Below, in pieces: positions 1-9,319 of a DNA stretch of 64,000 bases. The stretch covers positions 186,001 to 250,000 of the forward strand of contig CAVZQZ010000009.1 in the NCBI GenBank assembly GCA_963777565.1, given 5' to 3'. The notes beneath the pieces are model-generated. The model searched no databases. It was not told the DNA's origin and was given only the letters and a program-made list of their open reading frames with translations. Numbering within the stretch: position 1 is the first letter of the stretch; the number at the start of each line of letters is the position of its first letter. Origin of the DNA: CALMEC01 sp963777565 (GTDB lineage: Bacteria > Actinomycetota > Thermoleophilia > Miltoncostaeales > Miltoncostaeaceae). The translations under genes and the position numbers were made by a program.

Positions 1-589
1 GGATATTCGGCTCGTTCCACGCCTCCCACTTCCTTACGCCGCGCGGCGTGTACCGGGCCGCAGCCGCCGCCGCGAACGCCCCGAAGTCCTCGGCGCTCGC
101 CGGGCGGACCGCAAACTCCTCGTTCGGGTTCGCGCGAATATCCGGATCGGCGGCCCAAGCCGGCGTGCCCCACACCGTGAACAGCACCTCGACCCCGTTT
201 CGCTTCGCCGCGGCCACGATCCGGTCGTAGCGGTCCCAGTCATACGCGGGATCGGCCGGATCGCGCGGATCGACCGGCCTACGGCGCGCGACCAGATCCC
301 ACCGGAAGTCGACGCGGATCACCGCGGCGCCGAGATCGGCCATCGCCTTGACTCGCTGGTCGACCAGTCGCTGCCGCTCCGCGACCGGGAGGTCCTGGTA
401 CTGGTAGAGCCGGTCGTCCTGCAGCGACGCGATCGGCGACGCGGCCACCTCCTCCACCGCGACGGGCGGTGGCGTCGCGTCCTCCCCGCATCCCGCCAGC
501 CCGGCGACGAGGGCGACGCCCGCCACGAGGGTCGCGATGCCCGCCCGTCGCCAGCTCAGGTCGCGCCAGCCATCGCGCCGAGTGCCCAC
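1..589 (-). CDS. Secreted lipoprotein glycoside hydrolase (clan GH-A-like), 3' part outside window
   Basis: This reading frame has no stop from a GTG at 589 to the window edge, so about 196 N-terminal residues are visible. It opens with a basic stretch, a hydrophobic segment and a lipobox ending in L-A-G-C, as in a membrane-anchored lipoprotein. After a short Pro/Val/Glu linker the sequence resembles the start of a TIM-barrel glycosidase: a segment with V-I-R-V-D-F-R-W, then D-R-Y-D-R-I-V-A-A-A, then W-G-T-P-A-W. It reaches W-N-E-P-N at the edge (about 17-5), the usual clan GH-A acid/base motif. The substrate cannot be told. The start was chosen because it gives a complete signal peptide. It diverges from the EamA gene at 728. 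Confidence 0.75.
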   Translation of the reverse strand, partial: MGTRRDGWRDLSWRRAGIATLVAGVALVAGLAGCGEDATPPPVAVEEVAASPIASLQDDRLYQYQDLPVAERQRLVDQRVKAMADLGAAVIRVDFRWDLVARRRPVDPRDPADPAYDWDRYDRIVAAAKRNGVEVLFTVWGTPAWAADPDIRANPNEEFAVRPASAEDFGAFAAAAAARYTPRGVRKWEAWNEPNI

Positions 590-727
590 TTGCGTCCGGC
601 GGTCTGCCGCCCGCGCGGAGCGGAGGAGTACACGCCGAGCATCCGATCACCATAGCGTCCGAACCGGCTGCGGCCGCGGTGCCCGGTGACGGCCAACCGC
701 CCCGCAGCGCGTGGGAGACTGCCCGGA

Positions 728-1609
728 ATGAGCTCGTCCGTCCTGCTCGGCCTCGTGTTCGCCGTAGCGACCGCACTCACGGCGGTGATCGGGTTTCTGC
801 TCAAGCACCGGGGAGCCGCCTCGGCACCGGCGGTGGAGGCGCGCCGGCCGGTGCGAACCTCGCTCGCGCTGTTCGGCTCGCGCTGGTACGTGATCGGGTT
901 GCTGGTCGCGATCGGCTCGTGGGGGTTCCATGTCGCCGCGCTCGCGTTCGCGCCGATCTCGCTCGCTCAGGCGGTGATCGCGGGAGGCCTCGTGTTCCTC
1001 ACGGTGGTGGCCGACCGTGTCTTCGGCCTCGAGGTCACGCGGCGAGAGTGGCTCGGCGTCGGCGCTGCGGCGGTCGGGCTCGCGATCCTCGCCGCCACCG
1101 TGGGAGGAACCGCCGATTCGGCGCACGACGAGTACTCGACGGCGACGATCATCACCTACGTCGGCATCGCGATCGGCGGAGGCGCGCTCGCCGCACTCTG
1201 GGCGGCGCGCATTCCGGCGGGGGGACCGCTCCTCGGGATCTCGGCGGGCCTGCTGTGGGGAGCGTCCGACGTGTGCATCAAGGCACTCGCCGGAGACCTC
1301 GGAAGCGACCCGCTGGGAACGATCTTCCACCCCCTCGCCCTGGTGATCCTGACCGCGTCGCTCGTCGGCCTGACCGTGTCGGCGCGGAGCCTTCAGGTCG
1401 GGCCGGCGGTCGTGGTGATCGCGATGACGACGGTCGCGGCGAACATCTGCACGATCCTGGCCGGGCCGGTCGTGTTCAACGAGCCGTTTCCGGACGCACC
1501 GGGCGAGGTGGCGCTGCGCCTCTTCGCCTTCGGCCTGGTGATCGCCGCGGCGGCCCTCACCCCTCCCCCGTCGGCGCTGCCGGCCGAGGAGCACGCGCAC
1601 GCGGAGTGA
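728..1609 (+). CDS. EamA/DMT-superfamily membrane transporter
   Basis: The 293-residue protein is almost wholly hydrophobic, with about ten predicted membrane segments in two repeats, the layout of EamA (drug/metabolite transporter) proteins. The length is normal for the family. The first helix starts S-S-S-V-L-L-G-L-V-F-A, which supports the ATG at 728 over an upstream in-frame start at 686. The substrate is unknown. It stands alone, diverging from the lipoprotein glycosidase. The C-terminus is a short charged tail (E-E-H-A-H-A-E). Confidence 0.8.
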   Translation: MSSSVLLGLVFAVATALTAVIGFLLKHRGAASAPAVEARRPVRTSLALFGSRWYVIGLLVAIGSWGFHVAALAFAPISLAQAVIAGGLVFLTVVADRVFGLEVTRREWLGVGAAAVGLAILAATVGGTADSAHDEYSTATIITYVGIAIGGGALAALWAARIPAGGPLLGISAGLLWGASDVCIKALAGDLGSDPLGTIFHPLALVILTASLVGLTVSARSLQVGPAVVVIAMTTVAANICTILAGPVVFNEPFPDAPGEVALRLFAFGLVIAAAALTPPPSALPAEEHAHAE

Positions 1610-1847
1610 GATCGCCGCCCAGGCCGGAGGGCACCGGCCGGCGATGTCGCGCGCGAAACGGGGAGAGTTCACCGGCGGCCTGCTGAATGTCACCGATGGC
1701 ATGACCACTCGTGTCTCCCCCGAATGCCCTGCTACTGTCATCTCATCGGGCGACACCCCGTCGCCGTGTGAGACTCAGCTTCCGTGTTCCGCGTTCGTTC
1801 GGGTTCGGGTCAGCGAATCTCAACCCGATCTCCGAACGGAGCAGTGA

Positions 1848-3026
1848 ATGCAGACGAAGTCCTTTCCCGCGCTGGGAATCAGTGCCCATGTGGAGCGCGC
1901 GCTCGCGAAACACGGCGTGACCGAGCCGTTCCCCATCCAATCGCTTGTCATCCCGACGGCCCTCGAGGGCAGCGACGTGCTGGCGAAGTCCCCGACCGGC
2001 TCGGGCAAGACGCTCGCCTTCGGCCTTCCGCTGATCGAGCGGGTCGACGCGCGGGCGAGCTCGGTGCGCGCTCTCGTGCTCGTCCCGACCCGTGAGCTCG
2101 CGCTCCAGGTCGCCGAGACCATCGCGCCCCTCGGCGCCGCCCTTGGCCTGCGGACCGCTGCGGTCTACGGCGGAGCCTCGATCGCGGTGCAGGCGAAGAA
2201 GTCCAAGGGCGCGCAGGTGCTCGTGGCGACGCCCGGACGGCTCGAGGACATGTTCCGCCGCCGGCTCGTGGACATCTCCTCGGTGCGGATTCTCGTGCTC
2301 GACGAGGCCGACCGGATGCTCGACCTCGGCTTCGCGCCGCAGGTCGAGCGCATCGTCCGCCACCTGCCGACCGAGCGTCAGACGCTCCTCTTCTCCGCGA
2401 CGCTCGACGGCCAGGTCGGCGAGATCGCGGCGAAGTACACGCGCCAGCCCGCCCGGTTCGAAGCCGAGCCCCTCGTTCCGATCGAGGACGCCGGCGAGGT
2501 GGAGCACCGGTTCGTGCCGGTCACGCAGGATGGCAAGGTCGACGCGCTCGTGAGCGAGATCGATCTCGCTGAGGGCCTTGCCCTCGTCTTCGTCCGCACC
2601 AAGCGCGGCGCCGACCGCCTCGTGCGGACTCTCGCCCGCCGGGAGGTCGCCGCGGAGGCGATGCACGGCGACATGTCGCAGGCGGCGCGTCAGCGCGCCC
2701 TGGAGCGCTTCCGCTCCGGCCGGGTGCGCACCCTGGTCGCCACGGACGTTGCCGCACGCGGCCTCGACCTCAACGACATCAGTCACGTCATCAACTATGA
2801 CCCGCCGGGCGACGACAAGGACTACGTCCACCGAGTCGGTCGCACCGGACGGGCGGGACGCGCCGGCAACGGCGTCACCCTGGTCCTCCCCGACCAGGTG
2901 GCCGACATGAGCCGCGTCGCCGCCCGCCTCGGGCACCGCGACCAGTTCGAGCGCGAAGGACTCAAGACCGCTCCCCCGCGGCAGGTGTACCGCACCCGTC
3001 GCCGTGGCGGCCGGTCCCGTTGGTAG
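1848..3026 (+). CDS. DEAD-box ATP-dependent RNA helicase
   Basis: This 392-residue protein has the whole DEAD-box motif series: a Q-motif region near 28-32 (F-P-I-Q), Walker A S-P-T-G-S-G-K-T at 48-55, P-T-R-E-L-A near 80, T-P-G-R near 128, D-E-A-D at 152-155, S-A-T at 183-185, a V-F-V-R-T motif, A-T-D-V-A-A-R-G-L-D and H-R-V-G-R-T-G-R. It should unwind or remodel RNA using ATP. The C-terminal tail is short and Arg-rich (R-R-R-G-G-R-S-R-W), probably for RNA binding. It is a compact helicase without the long C-terminal domain of CsdA/DeaD. The 238 bp before it contain no gene. Confidence 0.92.
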   Translation: MQTKSFPALGISAHVERALAKHGVTEPFPIQSLVIPTALEGSDVLAKSPTGSGKTLAFGLPLIERVDARASSVRALVLVPTRELALQVAETIAPLGAALGLRTAAVYGGASIAVQAKKSKGAQVLVATPGRLEDMFRRRLVDISSVRILVLDEADRMLDLGFAPQVERIVRHLPTERQTLLFSATLDGQVGEIAAKYTRQPARFEAEPLVPIEDAGEVEHRFVPVTQDGKVDALVSEIDLAEGLALVFVRTKRGADRLVRTLARREVAAEAMHGDMSQAARQRALERFRSGRVRTLVATDVAARGLDLNDISHVINYDPPGDDKDYVHRVGRTGRAGRAGNGVTLVLPDQVADMSRVAARLGHRDQFEREGLKTAPPRQVYRTRRRGGRSRW

Positions 3027-3089
3027 AGGCATCCAGGTCGCGTCGGCTGTTGCAGGCCACCCCGTTTCCAACCCGGAGGATGAGGACGA

Positions 3090-4172
3090 ATGGCTGAGCA
3101 GGCGATGTTCACGGGCGGCGGCGAGTTCCAGCGTGAGCTGAAGCGGCGCGTCGCCGCCGAGCTCACGCCGGATCGCGTCCGCCGCGGCAAGTGGCAGATC
3201 AGCCTCAAGGGAGTCGTGTTGGTCACCTGGGCCGTGGGGTCGTACCTCGCGCTCCTCCTGTTCGCTCACGGCTGGATGACGGCGGTCCCGCTCGCGATCT
3301 CGCTCGGGTTGGCCGTGGCGGGTATGGCGTTCTCGATCGGGCATGACGCCAATCACGGGAGCTTGAGTCGGAGCAAGCGCATCAACCGCATGCTTGGCTG
3401 GACGTACGACCTGATCGGGGCGAGCTCGTACTTGTGGCGCACCAAGCACAACCACGCCCACCACTCGTACACGAACGTCGTCGGCGCGGACAGCGACATC
3501 GACCAGATGCCGCTTGCCCGCTTTGCCCCGGACCAGCCCCGACGGTGGTTTCACCGCTGGCAGCACATCTACATGTGGGCGATGTACGGCCTCTTCTCCA
3601 TCAAGCATCACCTCGTCGGCGACGTGAAAGGCGTCACCGGTGGCAGCTACGGCGAGGGCAGCCAGTTCAAGCGCCCGAGGGGCCATGAGCTGGCCGTCTT
3701 CTTCACCGGCAAGGCCGCGTTCGTCACTTGGGCGCTGCTCCTCCCGATGCTCCTTCACACCTGGTGGCATGTGCTCCTGCTGTTCGTGCTGGCGTCGTGG
3801 GTCCTCGGCTTCACCCTCGCGACCGTCTTCCAGCTCGCCCACTGCGTCGACGAGGCGCATTTCTCGAGCGTCGAGGAGATGCGCACCGGCGAGCCACGCA
3901 ACTGGGCTGTCCATCAGGTCGAGACCACGGTCGACTTCGCCACGGGCAACCGCCTGCTGACCTGGTACCTCGGCGGATTGAACTTCCAGGTGGAGCATCA
4001 CCTCTTCCCCAAGGTCTGTCACGTGCACTACCCCCAGCTGCTCGCGGTCGTCCGGGAGACGTGTGTCGAGTTCGGCGTGACCCACTCGGTACAACCGTCG
4101 GTGCGGGCCGCCCTCGCGTCGCATGCCCGCTGGTTGCGCCGCATGGGCCGACCGGAGCCGGCGACCGCCTGA
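3090..4172 (+). CDS. Membrane fatty acid desaturase (acyl-lipid, front-end type)
   Basis: The 360-residue integral membrane protein has the three His boxes of di-iron desaturases: H-D-A-N-H at 85-89, H-N-H-A-H-H at 120-125 and Q-V-E-H-H at 300-304. The Gln at the start of the third box is typical of front-end (delta-6-like) and related acyl-lipid desaturases; no fused cytochrome b5 domain is present. It should introduce a double bond into membrane acyl chains using O2 and an external electron donor. A GGAGGA-type ribosome site lies just before the ATG at 3090. It follows the helicase by 63 bp, so co-transcription is possible. Helicase plus desaturase would suit a cold response, but that is inference. 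Confidence 0.88.
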   Translation: MAEQAMFTGGGEFQRELKRRVAAELTPDRVRRGKWQISLKGVVLVTWAVGSYLALLLFAHGWMTAVPLAISLGLAVAGMAFSIGHDANHGSLSRSKRINRMLGWTYDLIGASSYLWRTKHNHAHHSYTNVVGADSDIDQMPLARFAPDQPRRWFHRWQHIYMWAMYGLFSIKHHLVGDVKGVTGGSYGEGSQFKRPRGHELAVFFTGKAAFVTWALLLPMLLHTWWHVLLLFVLASWVLGFTLATVFQLAHCVDEAHFSSVEEMRTGEPRNWAVHQVETTVDFATGNRLLTWYLGGLNFQVEHHLFPKVCHVHYPQLLAVVRETCVEFGVTHSVQPSVRAALASHARWLRRMGRPEPATA

Positions 4173-4396
4173 TTCCAACGTTCGACCCGGGAGACGCCCG
4201 CCCCGGCGCCCGGTGACACCCCACAGCTGACGTCGACGCGCTGATCCAAGGGCCTGGGAGGGCCGAGGTCATTGGCCGTGTCCGCCGGGCATCGCGAGTT
4301 CGCTTCGCGGGTCCGTCGACTCGATCACGGGCGAGGGCCGCTCCCGGCGCCGTCTGTACCGTAGCCGGCTGTGAGGGGTCGACAGGAGGGACCAGG

Positions 4397-5221
4397 CTGA
4401 TCGGGATCCTGCTGGGGCTGGCCTCGGGGGTGTCGTGGGGCGTGGCCGACTTCTTCGGCGGGTTCGCGAGCCGGCGGATGAACGCTGCGGCCGTCGCAGC
4501 CGTCGCGCAGATCATCGGGATCCTGCTCGTCGTGGTCGCGATCGCGTTATGGCGCCCGACGCTTCCGCCCATGGGCGACCTCGGTCTCGGGGTGTTGGGC
4601 GGGGTCGCGGAAGGGCTTGCCGTCTGGGCGTTCTACCGGGCGCTCTCGGTCGGGACCATGAGCCTGATCGCCCCGGTATCAGCCCTCGGCGCCGTCATCC
4701 CGGTTGCCGTCGGCTTGCTGCGGGGCGAACGCCCCGGACAGCTGGCCCTGGCCGGCGCGTTCGTCGCCCTTGCCGGCGCGGTGCTCGCGAGCCGATCCCC
4801 GGGGACCGTGAGTCGCCGTGGTTTGGGCGCGGCCGTGGTCGCCGCCGCCGGCTTCGGAGCGTTCTTCGTACTGATCGAGCCGGCTGCCGAGACGAGCGTC
4901 CTCTGGGCCGGGTTCGCCACCCGGGTTTCGAGCGTTCCCATCCTCGTGGTCGTCTGCGTCGCGCTTGGTGCGTCGATGAGGATGGATCGGGTCCGTCGAC
5001 GACTGGTCGTCGCGGCGGGAGCGCTCGACATCCTCGCGAACGTTGCGTTTGCCGCCGCGACCCGCCACGGCGATCTCAGCATCGTCGCCGTGCTCGCCGG
5101 CCTGTATCCGGTCGCGACCGTCGTGCTCGCTCAGCGGGTCTTGCGCGAGCAGCTCTCGCACGGACAGGCCGTCGGCGTCGTGGTCGCTCTCGGCGGGGTC
5201 GGCATGATCGCCGCCGGCTAG
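4397..5221 (+). CDS. EamA/DMT-superfamily membrane transporter
   Basis: A second EamA-type transporter of about 274 residues, with ten hydrophobic segments and the typical N-terminal G-V-S-W-G-V-A-D-F-F-G-G. The usual start codons in frame begin at GTG 4430, but that cuts into the first helix. A CTG at 4397, preceded at a good distance by AGGAGG (4384-4389), restores a complete first helix (L-I-G-I-L-L-G-L-A-S-G). I therefore prefer the CTG start, with GTG 4430 as the conservative alternative. The substrate is unknown. It converges on the decarboxylase gene that ends at 5246. Confidence 0.75.
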   Translation: MIGILLGLASGVSWGVADFFGGFASRRMNAAAVAAVAQIIGILLVVVAIALWRPTLPPMGDLGLGVLGGVAEGLAVWAFYRALSVGTMSLIAPVSALGAVIPVAVGLLRGERPGQLALAGAFVALAGAVLASRSPGTVSRRGLGAAVVAAAGFGAFFVLIEPAAETSVLWAGFATRVSSVPILVVVCVALGASMRMDRVRRRLVVAAGALDILANVAFAAATRHGDLSIVAVLAGLYPVATVVLAQRVLREQLSHGQAVGVVVALGGVGMIAAG

Positions 5222-5245
5222 GGCCCGTGTGCGAGGCCCGCGCCA

Positions 5246-6460
5246 CTATCGGTTGATGAAGAGCGGCGTCGGGGGCGGGAAGCCGTTGAACCAGGTCGCG
5301 TACGACAGCGTGTACGCGCCGGCGGAGCCGATGTAGAGGCGGTCGTCGACGTCGAGCGTCGCCGGCAGCTCGATGTCGAAGAACACGGTGTCGGTGCTGT
5401 CGCAAGTCGGCCCTGTGATCGTGAACGGGATCGTCGGGGCGACGGCGTGGTCGGCGCGCGAGCTCCAGATGGGGTACCTCCACTCCGTCGACGTCTGCTT
5501 GACCTCGAGCAGACCGTGGTAGGCGCCCACGTCGAGGTACAGCCAGTTCTGCCCTGCGCGGACCTCGCGTCCGATGACGGTGGAGGCCAGCACCGAGCTC
5601 TCGGCGACGAGGAAACGGCCGGGCTCCGCGGCGATCACCCGCGGTTCATACGGGAGCAGCTGGCCGAGCGATTCGGTGATGGAGCGACCGATCTCGTCGA
5701 TCGACGGAACGGGATCGACGTAGCGCGCCGGAAATCCACCGCTCACGTTGATCATCTCGAGCGTGATCCCCACCTGGAGGAGCCGACGCATCAACCGACC
5801 CATGACCGTGATCGCGCGCCGGAACGATCGGGTGGTCGTGCATTGCGAGCCGACGTGGAATGTGAGCCCGTACGGCTGGAGACCGAGATCACGTGACAGC
5901 AGGAGCAGTTCGAGGGCCTGGTCCGCATCCACTCCGAACTTCCGCGACAGCGGAAACAGGCTGGCGCTGTCGTCGACGTGCGTCCGGACGTAGACGGCCG
6001 CTCCCGGGGCGAGTCGGGCGATCTTCTCGATCTCGCATTCACTGTCCACGGCGAAGCGCCAGAGGCCTGCGTCATGCGCCGCTGCGATGTGGCTCGTGGG
6101 CTTCACCGGGTTGCTGTAGAGCACCTCGCTCGGGGCGACGCCGAGTGCTGAGAGCCCCTCGAGCTCGCCGATGGACGCAACCTCGAACGACGAACCCATC
6201 TCGGCGAGTGCGGAGAGGATCTCCGGGGACGAATTGCACTTGACGGCGTAGTGCGTCTGTACGTCAGGGAGGGCCCACGTAAACGCGCGGTAGCGCAGCC
6301 GGACCGTCTCGAGGTCGCAGACGAGGTAGGGGGTCGGGTGATCGACTGCGTCGAGCGCGACCGGCCGCAGCGGCTCGGGCCAATGCTCCGGGACCCGCGC
6401 GCGCCCTGGCTTGGTGTCCACAAATGAGGTGCGACTCACGTACATCGTCCTTCGACTCAT
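5246..6460 (-). CDS. Fold-type III PLP-dependent decarboxylase, ornithine decarboxylase-like
   Basis: The 404-residue protein is an alanine-racemase-fold (type III) decarboxylase. The PLP lysine is K74 in Y-A-V-K-C-N-S; H-V-G-S-Q lies at 202-206, G-G-F-P near 241 and E-P-G-R near 279. C353 in G-P-T-C-D-S-T-D is the cysteine used at the active site of ornithine decarboxylases, and the C-terminal Y-A-T-W-F-N-G-F closes the site. This combination favours ornithine to putrescine; lysine or diaminopimelate cannot be excluded. Arginase lies 4.2 kb away and could supply ornithine. There are two ATGs (6460 and 6445); the second has GAAGGA just upstream, though very close. It diverges from the GGDEF-EAL gene. 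Confidence 0.82.
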   Translation of the reverse strand: MSRRTMYVSRTSFVDTKPGRARVPEHWPEPLRPVALDAVDHPTPYLVCDLETVRLRYRAFTWALPDVQTHYAVKCNSSPEILSALAEMGSSFEVASIGELEGLSALGVAPSEVLYSNPVKPTSHIAAAHDAGLWRFAVDSECEIEKIARLAPGAAVYVRTHVDDSASLFPLSRKFGVDADQALELLLLSRDLGLQPYGLTFHVGSQCTTTRSFRRAITVMGRLMRRLLQVGITLEMINVSGGFPARYVDPVPSIDEIGRSITESLGQLLPYEPRVIAAEPGRFLVAESSVLASTVIGREVRAGQNWLYLDVGAYHGLLEVKQTSTEWRYPIWSSRADHAVAPTIPFTITGPTCDSTDTVFFDIELPATLDVDDRLYIGSAGAYTLSYATWFNGFPPPTPLFINR

Positions 6461-6522
6461 ACGACAGATAGAACAACTTCTTTCTCAAGTTTTCGGTAAG
6501 AATCGTCGATTACTTGAGTGTC

Positions 6523-9243
6523 ATGAGTCGCTTCAGGACACGGGGTATTCCCTTCGTCGTCGGCGTCGGCGCCACTGCGATCGCGTTCGTCCTTTGGACG
6601 GGGACGATGCTCCTCGAGCTCGGCGGGCCCGACGTCAAGCAGACCGTCTCGAACACGGGTCTCGCGCTGGTGGCGCTCGCGGCCGCGGCGGCCTGCGGCT
6701 GGGTGGCGCGTCGGGGTGACGCACGCGAGCATCGGGTCTGGGGATTCGTCGGCCTCGGCTGTCTGGCCTGGGGGCTTGGGCAGACGGTATGGACGATCTA
6801 CGAGTCGATCCTCCACAAGGAGCCGTTCCCGTCACCGGCAGACGTCGGCTACACATGGCTCCCCCCGCTGTTCTGCATCGGCTTGCTCGGCCTCGCATCG
6901 GCGCCGCAGGGGATTGGGCGGATTCGCGCGCTCCTCGACGGGGCGATGATCGCGGGATCGCTCTTCGTGACAAGCTGGATCCTCGTTCTCGGCAACGTGG
7001 TGTCGAGCGGCGGCGAATCGCTCCTCAGCCAGGCGGTCTCGATCTACTACCCGCTCGGTGACGTTGTCCTGGTGACGATGGTGCTCTACGTGTTCCTCCG
7101 CCTGCGCCAGCAGGGCCAGCGAGTACCCTGGTCATTGCGCCTGGTCGCGGTCGGCATCGCCGGGTTCGCCTTTGCCGACAGCGGCTTCACATACCTCACG
7201 CTGTTGGAGAAGTACCACTCCGGCAGCGTCATCGATGTGGGCTGGTTCACGGGCTTCGCGCTGATGGGCCTCGCAGCGCTGCGGCACATGAGCTCGGAGC
7301 GCGACGGGGACGTCATCTCGGAGGAGCAACGGCCACTTGGCCAGCTCGTGCCGTATGCAGCGATCGCCGCCGCCTTCGTCGTGACGGCAGTGCGAGCCGA
7401 GAGCGGCCTGCAGGGTGTGCCGTTGGCGGTGTGGGCGTTCATCATCGGCGCCCTGATGGTGCGCCAGGTGCTCGCTCTGTACGAGAACCTTTCGCTCACG
7501 CGGGGACTCGAGGCGCGGGTTCTCGAGCGCACGGCTGAACTGCAGGCGAGCGAACGGCGGTTCCGCGCCCTGGTGCAGCACAGCTCGGATGTCGTGACCG
7601 TGATCGACCGGACCGGGACCGTCACCTACCAGGCCGACTCAATCGAGTCGGTCTTCGGCTACCGACCCGAGGATCTCGTGGGTCGCTCGATCCTCGAGCT
7701 CACCGGCCTGGAGGCCGCCGATGAGCTTCGTGACGAGCTCGAGCTCGCGTTCCTCGACGGGAGCGACGGAGTGCGCGTGCTCGAGACTCAGCTGCGTCAC
7801 GCGTCCGGTCGGTTGCGGCACGCCGAGATCACGGTGACGAACCTGATGGATGACCCCGACGTCGGCGGTCTCGTGCTGAACACGCGTGACGTGAGCGAGC
7901 GGCGGGCGCTCGAGCGACAGCTCGTCCACGACGCGTTCCACGACACCCTGACTCACCTGCCCAACCGGAGCCTCTTCCTCGATCGGCTCAGCCATGCCCT
8001 CGAGCGTGCCGTGACGCCCGGCGACGTCGCAATCCTGTTCATCGATCTGGACGGCTTCAAGAAGATCAACGACACGATGGGACATGCCGCCGGCGATCAG
8101 CTCCTGATCGATGTGGCCCTCATGCTGCAGGACTGCCTGCGACCCGGTGACACCGTCGCGCGCCTTGGCGGCGACGAGTTCGCGATCCTTGTCGAGGATG
8201 CCGGCGGAGACTTCGGCGCTGTCGCCGTCGCCGAGCGCGTGTGCGCGAGACTCCACGGCAAGCTGTCCGTGCAGGGTCAGGACGTGTACCTGCGCGCGAG
8301 CATCGGCGTCGCCGTCGCCGACGAGGGCTCTGACGGCGACGGCCTGCTGCGCAGCGCCGACCTCGCCATGTACCGGGCGAAGGAAGCGGCGGACGGCGGA
8401 TTCGCGCTGTACGACCCCGGGATGCACGAGCAGCTGGTGAAGCGCGTCCGCCTGGAAGGAGAGCTGCGCGACGCGCTGGAGCGCGACGAGCTGGTGCTGC
8501 ACTATCAGCCGACCTGGGAGCTGCAGTCGGGTCGCCTCGTCGGATTCGAGGCCCTGGTGCGCTGGGAGCATCCAGAGCGCGGCCTCATGCAGCCCGGGAT
8601 GTTCATCCCGATCGCAGAGGAAACGGGTCTGATTCACGACATCGGCCGGCTGGTGCTGCGCGAGGCCTGCCGTCAGGGCGCGGCGTGGGTGGCGCGGCAT
8701 TCGGAGCTTGCGGGGATGTCGCTCGCCGTCAACCTCTCCGCGCCGAACCTTCGTGACCCGTCCCTGTCGGGCTACGTCGCCGAATGCCTCGTGGAATCGG
8801 GGTTGCCGCCCGAGTGCCTGGTGCTCGAGATGACCGAGTCGATGCTGATCGAGCACAGCACCCAGATGATCGAACAGCTCCAGCGCCTGAAGACGCTCGG
8901 CGTGCGACTCGCGATCGACGACTTCGGCACGGGCTTCTCGTCGCTGTCGTACCTGCACCGATTCCCCGTCGACATCTTGAAGATCGACCGGTCGTTCATC
9001 GAGCGGGTCGTGAGCACCAGCGACTCGGAGTTCGTCCGGACCATCGTGCAGCTCGGACGCAGCCTGTCGCTGACGACGATCGCCGAAGGGATCGAAGGTC
9101 AGGACCAGCTGACGGCGCTCCGTCTCACCGGCTGCGAGCAGGGTCAGGGCTTCCACTTCTCCGAGGCCGTTCCGAGCGCGATCGTCGAGGAGCAGCTCCC
9201 GGCCTGGGTCAGGGGCGTCGCCGTCACCGCCACGACCGCCTGA
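6523..9243 (+). CDS. Membrane-bound PAS-GGDEF-EAL protein (cyclic di-GMP synthesis/breakdown)
   Basis: About 906 residues. The first 320 or so form a multi-helix membrane sensor region, followed by a short helical linker, a PAS domain (about 345-460), a GGDEF domain with intact R-L-G-G-D-E-F near 547-553, and an EAL domain with intact E-A-L-V-R-W-E near 675 and D-D-F-G-T-G-F-S-S-L. Both catalytic signatures look usable, so it could make or degrade cyclic di-GMP, or one half could be regulatory. The ligand of the membrane and PAS part is unknown. ATG 6523 was chosen over a TTG nine bases upstream. The short, relatively AT-rich gap to the divergent decarboxylase probably holds both promoters. 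A possible c-di-GMP effector (RsiG-like) is encoded at 23127-23405. Confidence 0.9.
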   Translation: MSRFRTRGIPFVVGVGATAIAFVLWTGTMLLELGGPDVKQTVSNTGLALVALAAAAACGWVARRGDAREHRVWGFVGLGCLAWGLGQTVWTIYESILHKEPFPSPADVGYTWLPPLFCIGLLGLASAPQGIGRIRALLDGAMIAGSLFVTSWILVLGNVVSSGGESLLSQAVSIYYPLGDVVLVTMVLYVFLRLRQQGQRVPWSLRLVAVGIAGFAFADSGFTYLTLLEKYHSGSVIDVGWFTGFALMGLAALRHMSSERDGDVISEEQRPLGQLVPYAAIAAAFVVTAVRAESGLQGVPLAVWAFIIGALMVRQVLALYENLSLTRGLEARVLERTAELQASERRFRALVQHSSDVVTVIDRTGTVTYQADSIESVFGYRPEDLVGRSILELTGLEAADELRDELELAFLDGSDGVRVLETQLRHASGRLRHAEITVTNLMDDPDVGGLVLNTRDVSERRALERQLVHDAFHDTLTHLPNRSLFLDRLSHALERAVTPGDVAILFIDLDGFKKINDTMGHAAGDQLLIDVALMLQDCLRPGDTVARLGGDEFAILVEDAGGDFGAVAVAERVCARLHGKLSVQGQDVYLRASIGVAVADEGSDGDGLLRSADLAMYRAKEAADGGFALYDPGMHEQLVKRVRLEGELRDALERDELVLHYQPTWELQSGRLVGFEALVRWEHPERGLMQPGMFIPIAEETGLIHDIGRLVLREACRQGAAWVARHSELAGMSLAVNLSAPNLRDPSLSGYVAECLVESGLPPECLVLEMTESMLIEHSTQMIEQLQRLKTLGVRLAIDDFGTGFSSLSYLHRFPVDILKIDRSFIERVVSTSDSEFVRTIVQLGRSLSLTTIAEGIEGQDQLTALRLTGCEQGQGFHFSEAVPSAIVEEQLPAWVRGVAVTATTA

Positions 9244-9319
9244 CGCGAATTCGGCGACCCGGTCGCCGTTGGTGAAACCGCGCCGGGATGGCCGCGTGAC
9301 GGCGTACGATTTCGCCCTG

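Noticed and set aside
1743..4178. An 811-codon open frame on the minus strand
   Set aside because: It lies opposite the DEAD-box helicase and desaturase, whose motifs are complete; the frame is rich in Arg, Ala and Glu with no domain, as expected of high-GC antisense frames.
6453..6530. CGACTCAT and ATGAGTCG facing each other between the divergent decarboxylase and GGDEF genes
   Set aside because: It results from both genes starting with the same codons (Met-Ser-Arg), so it is weak evidence for an operator.
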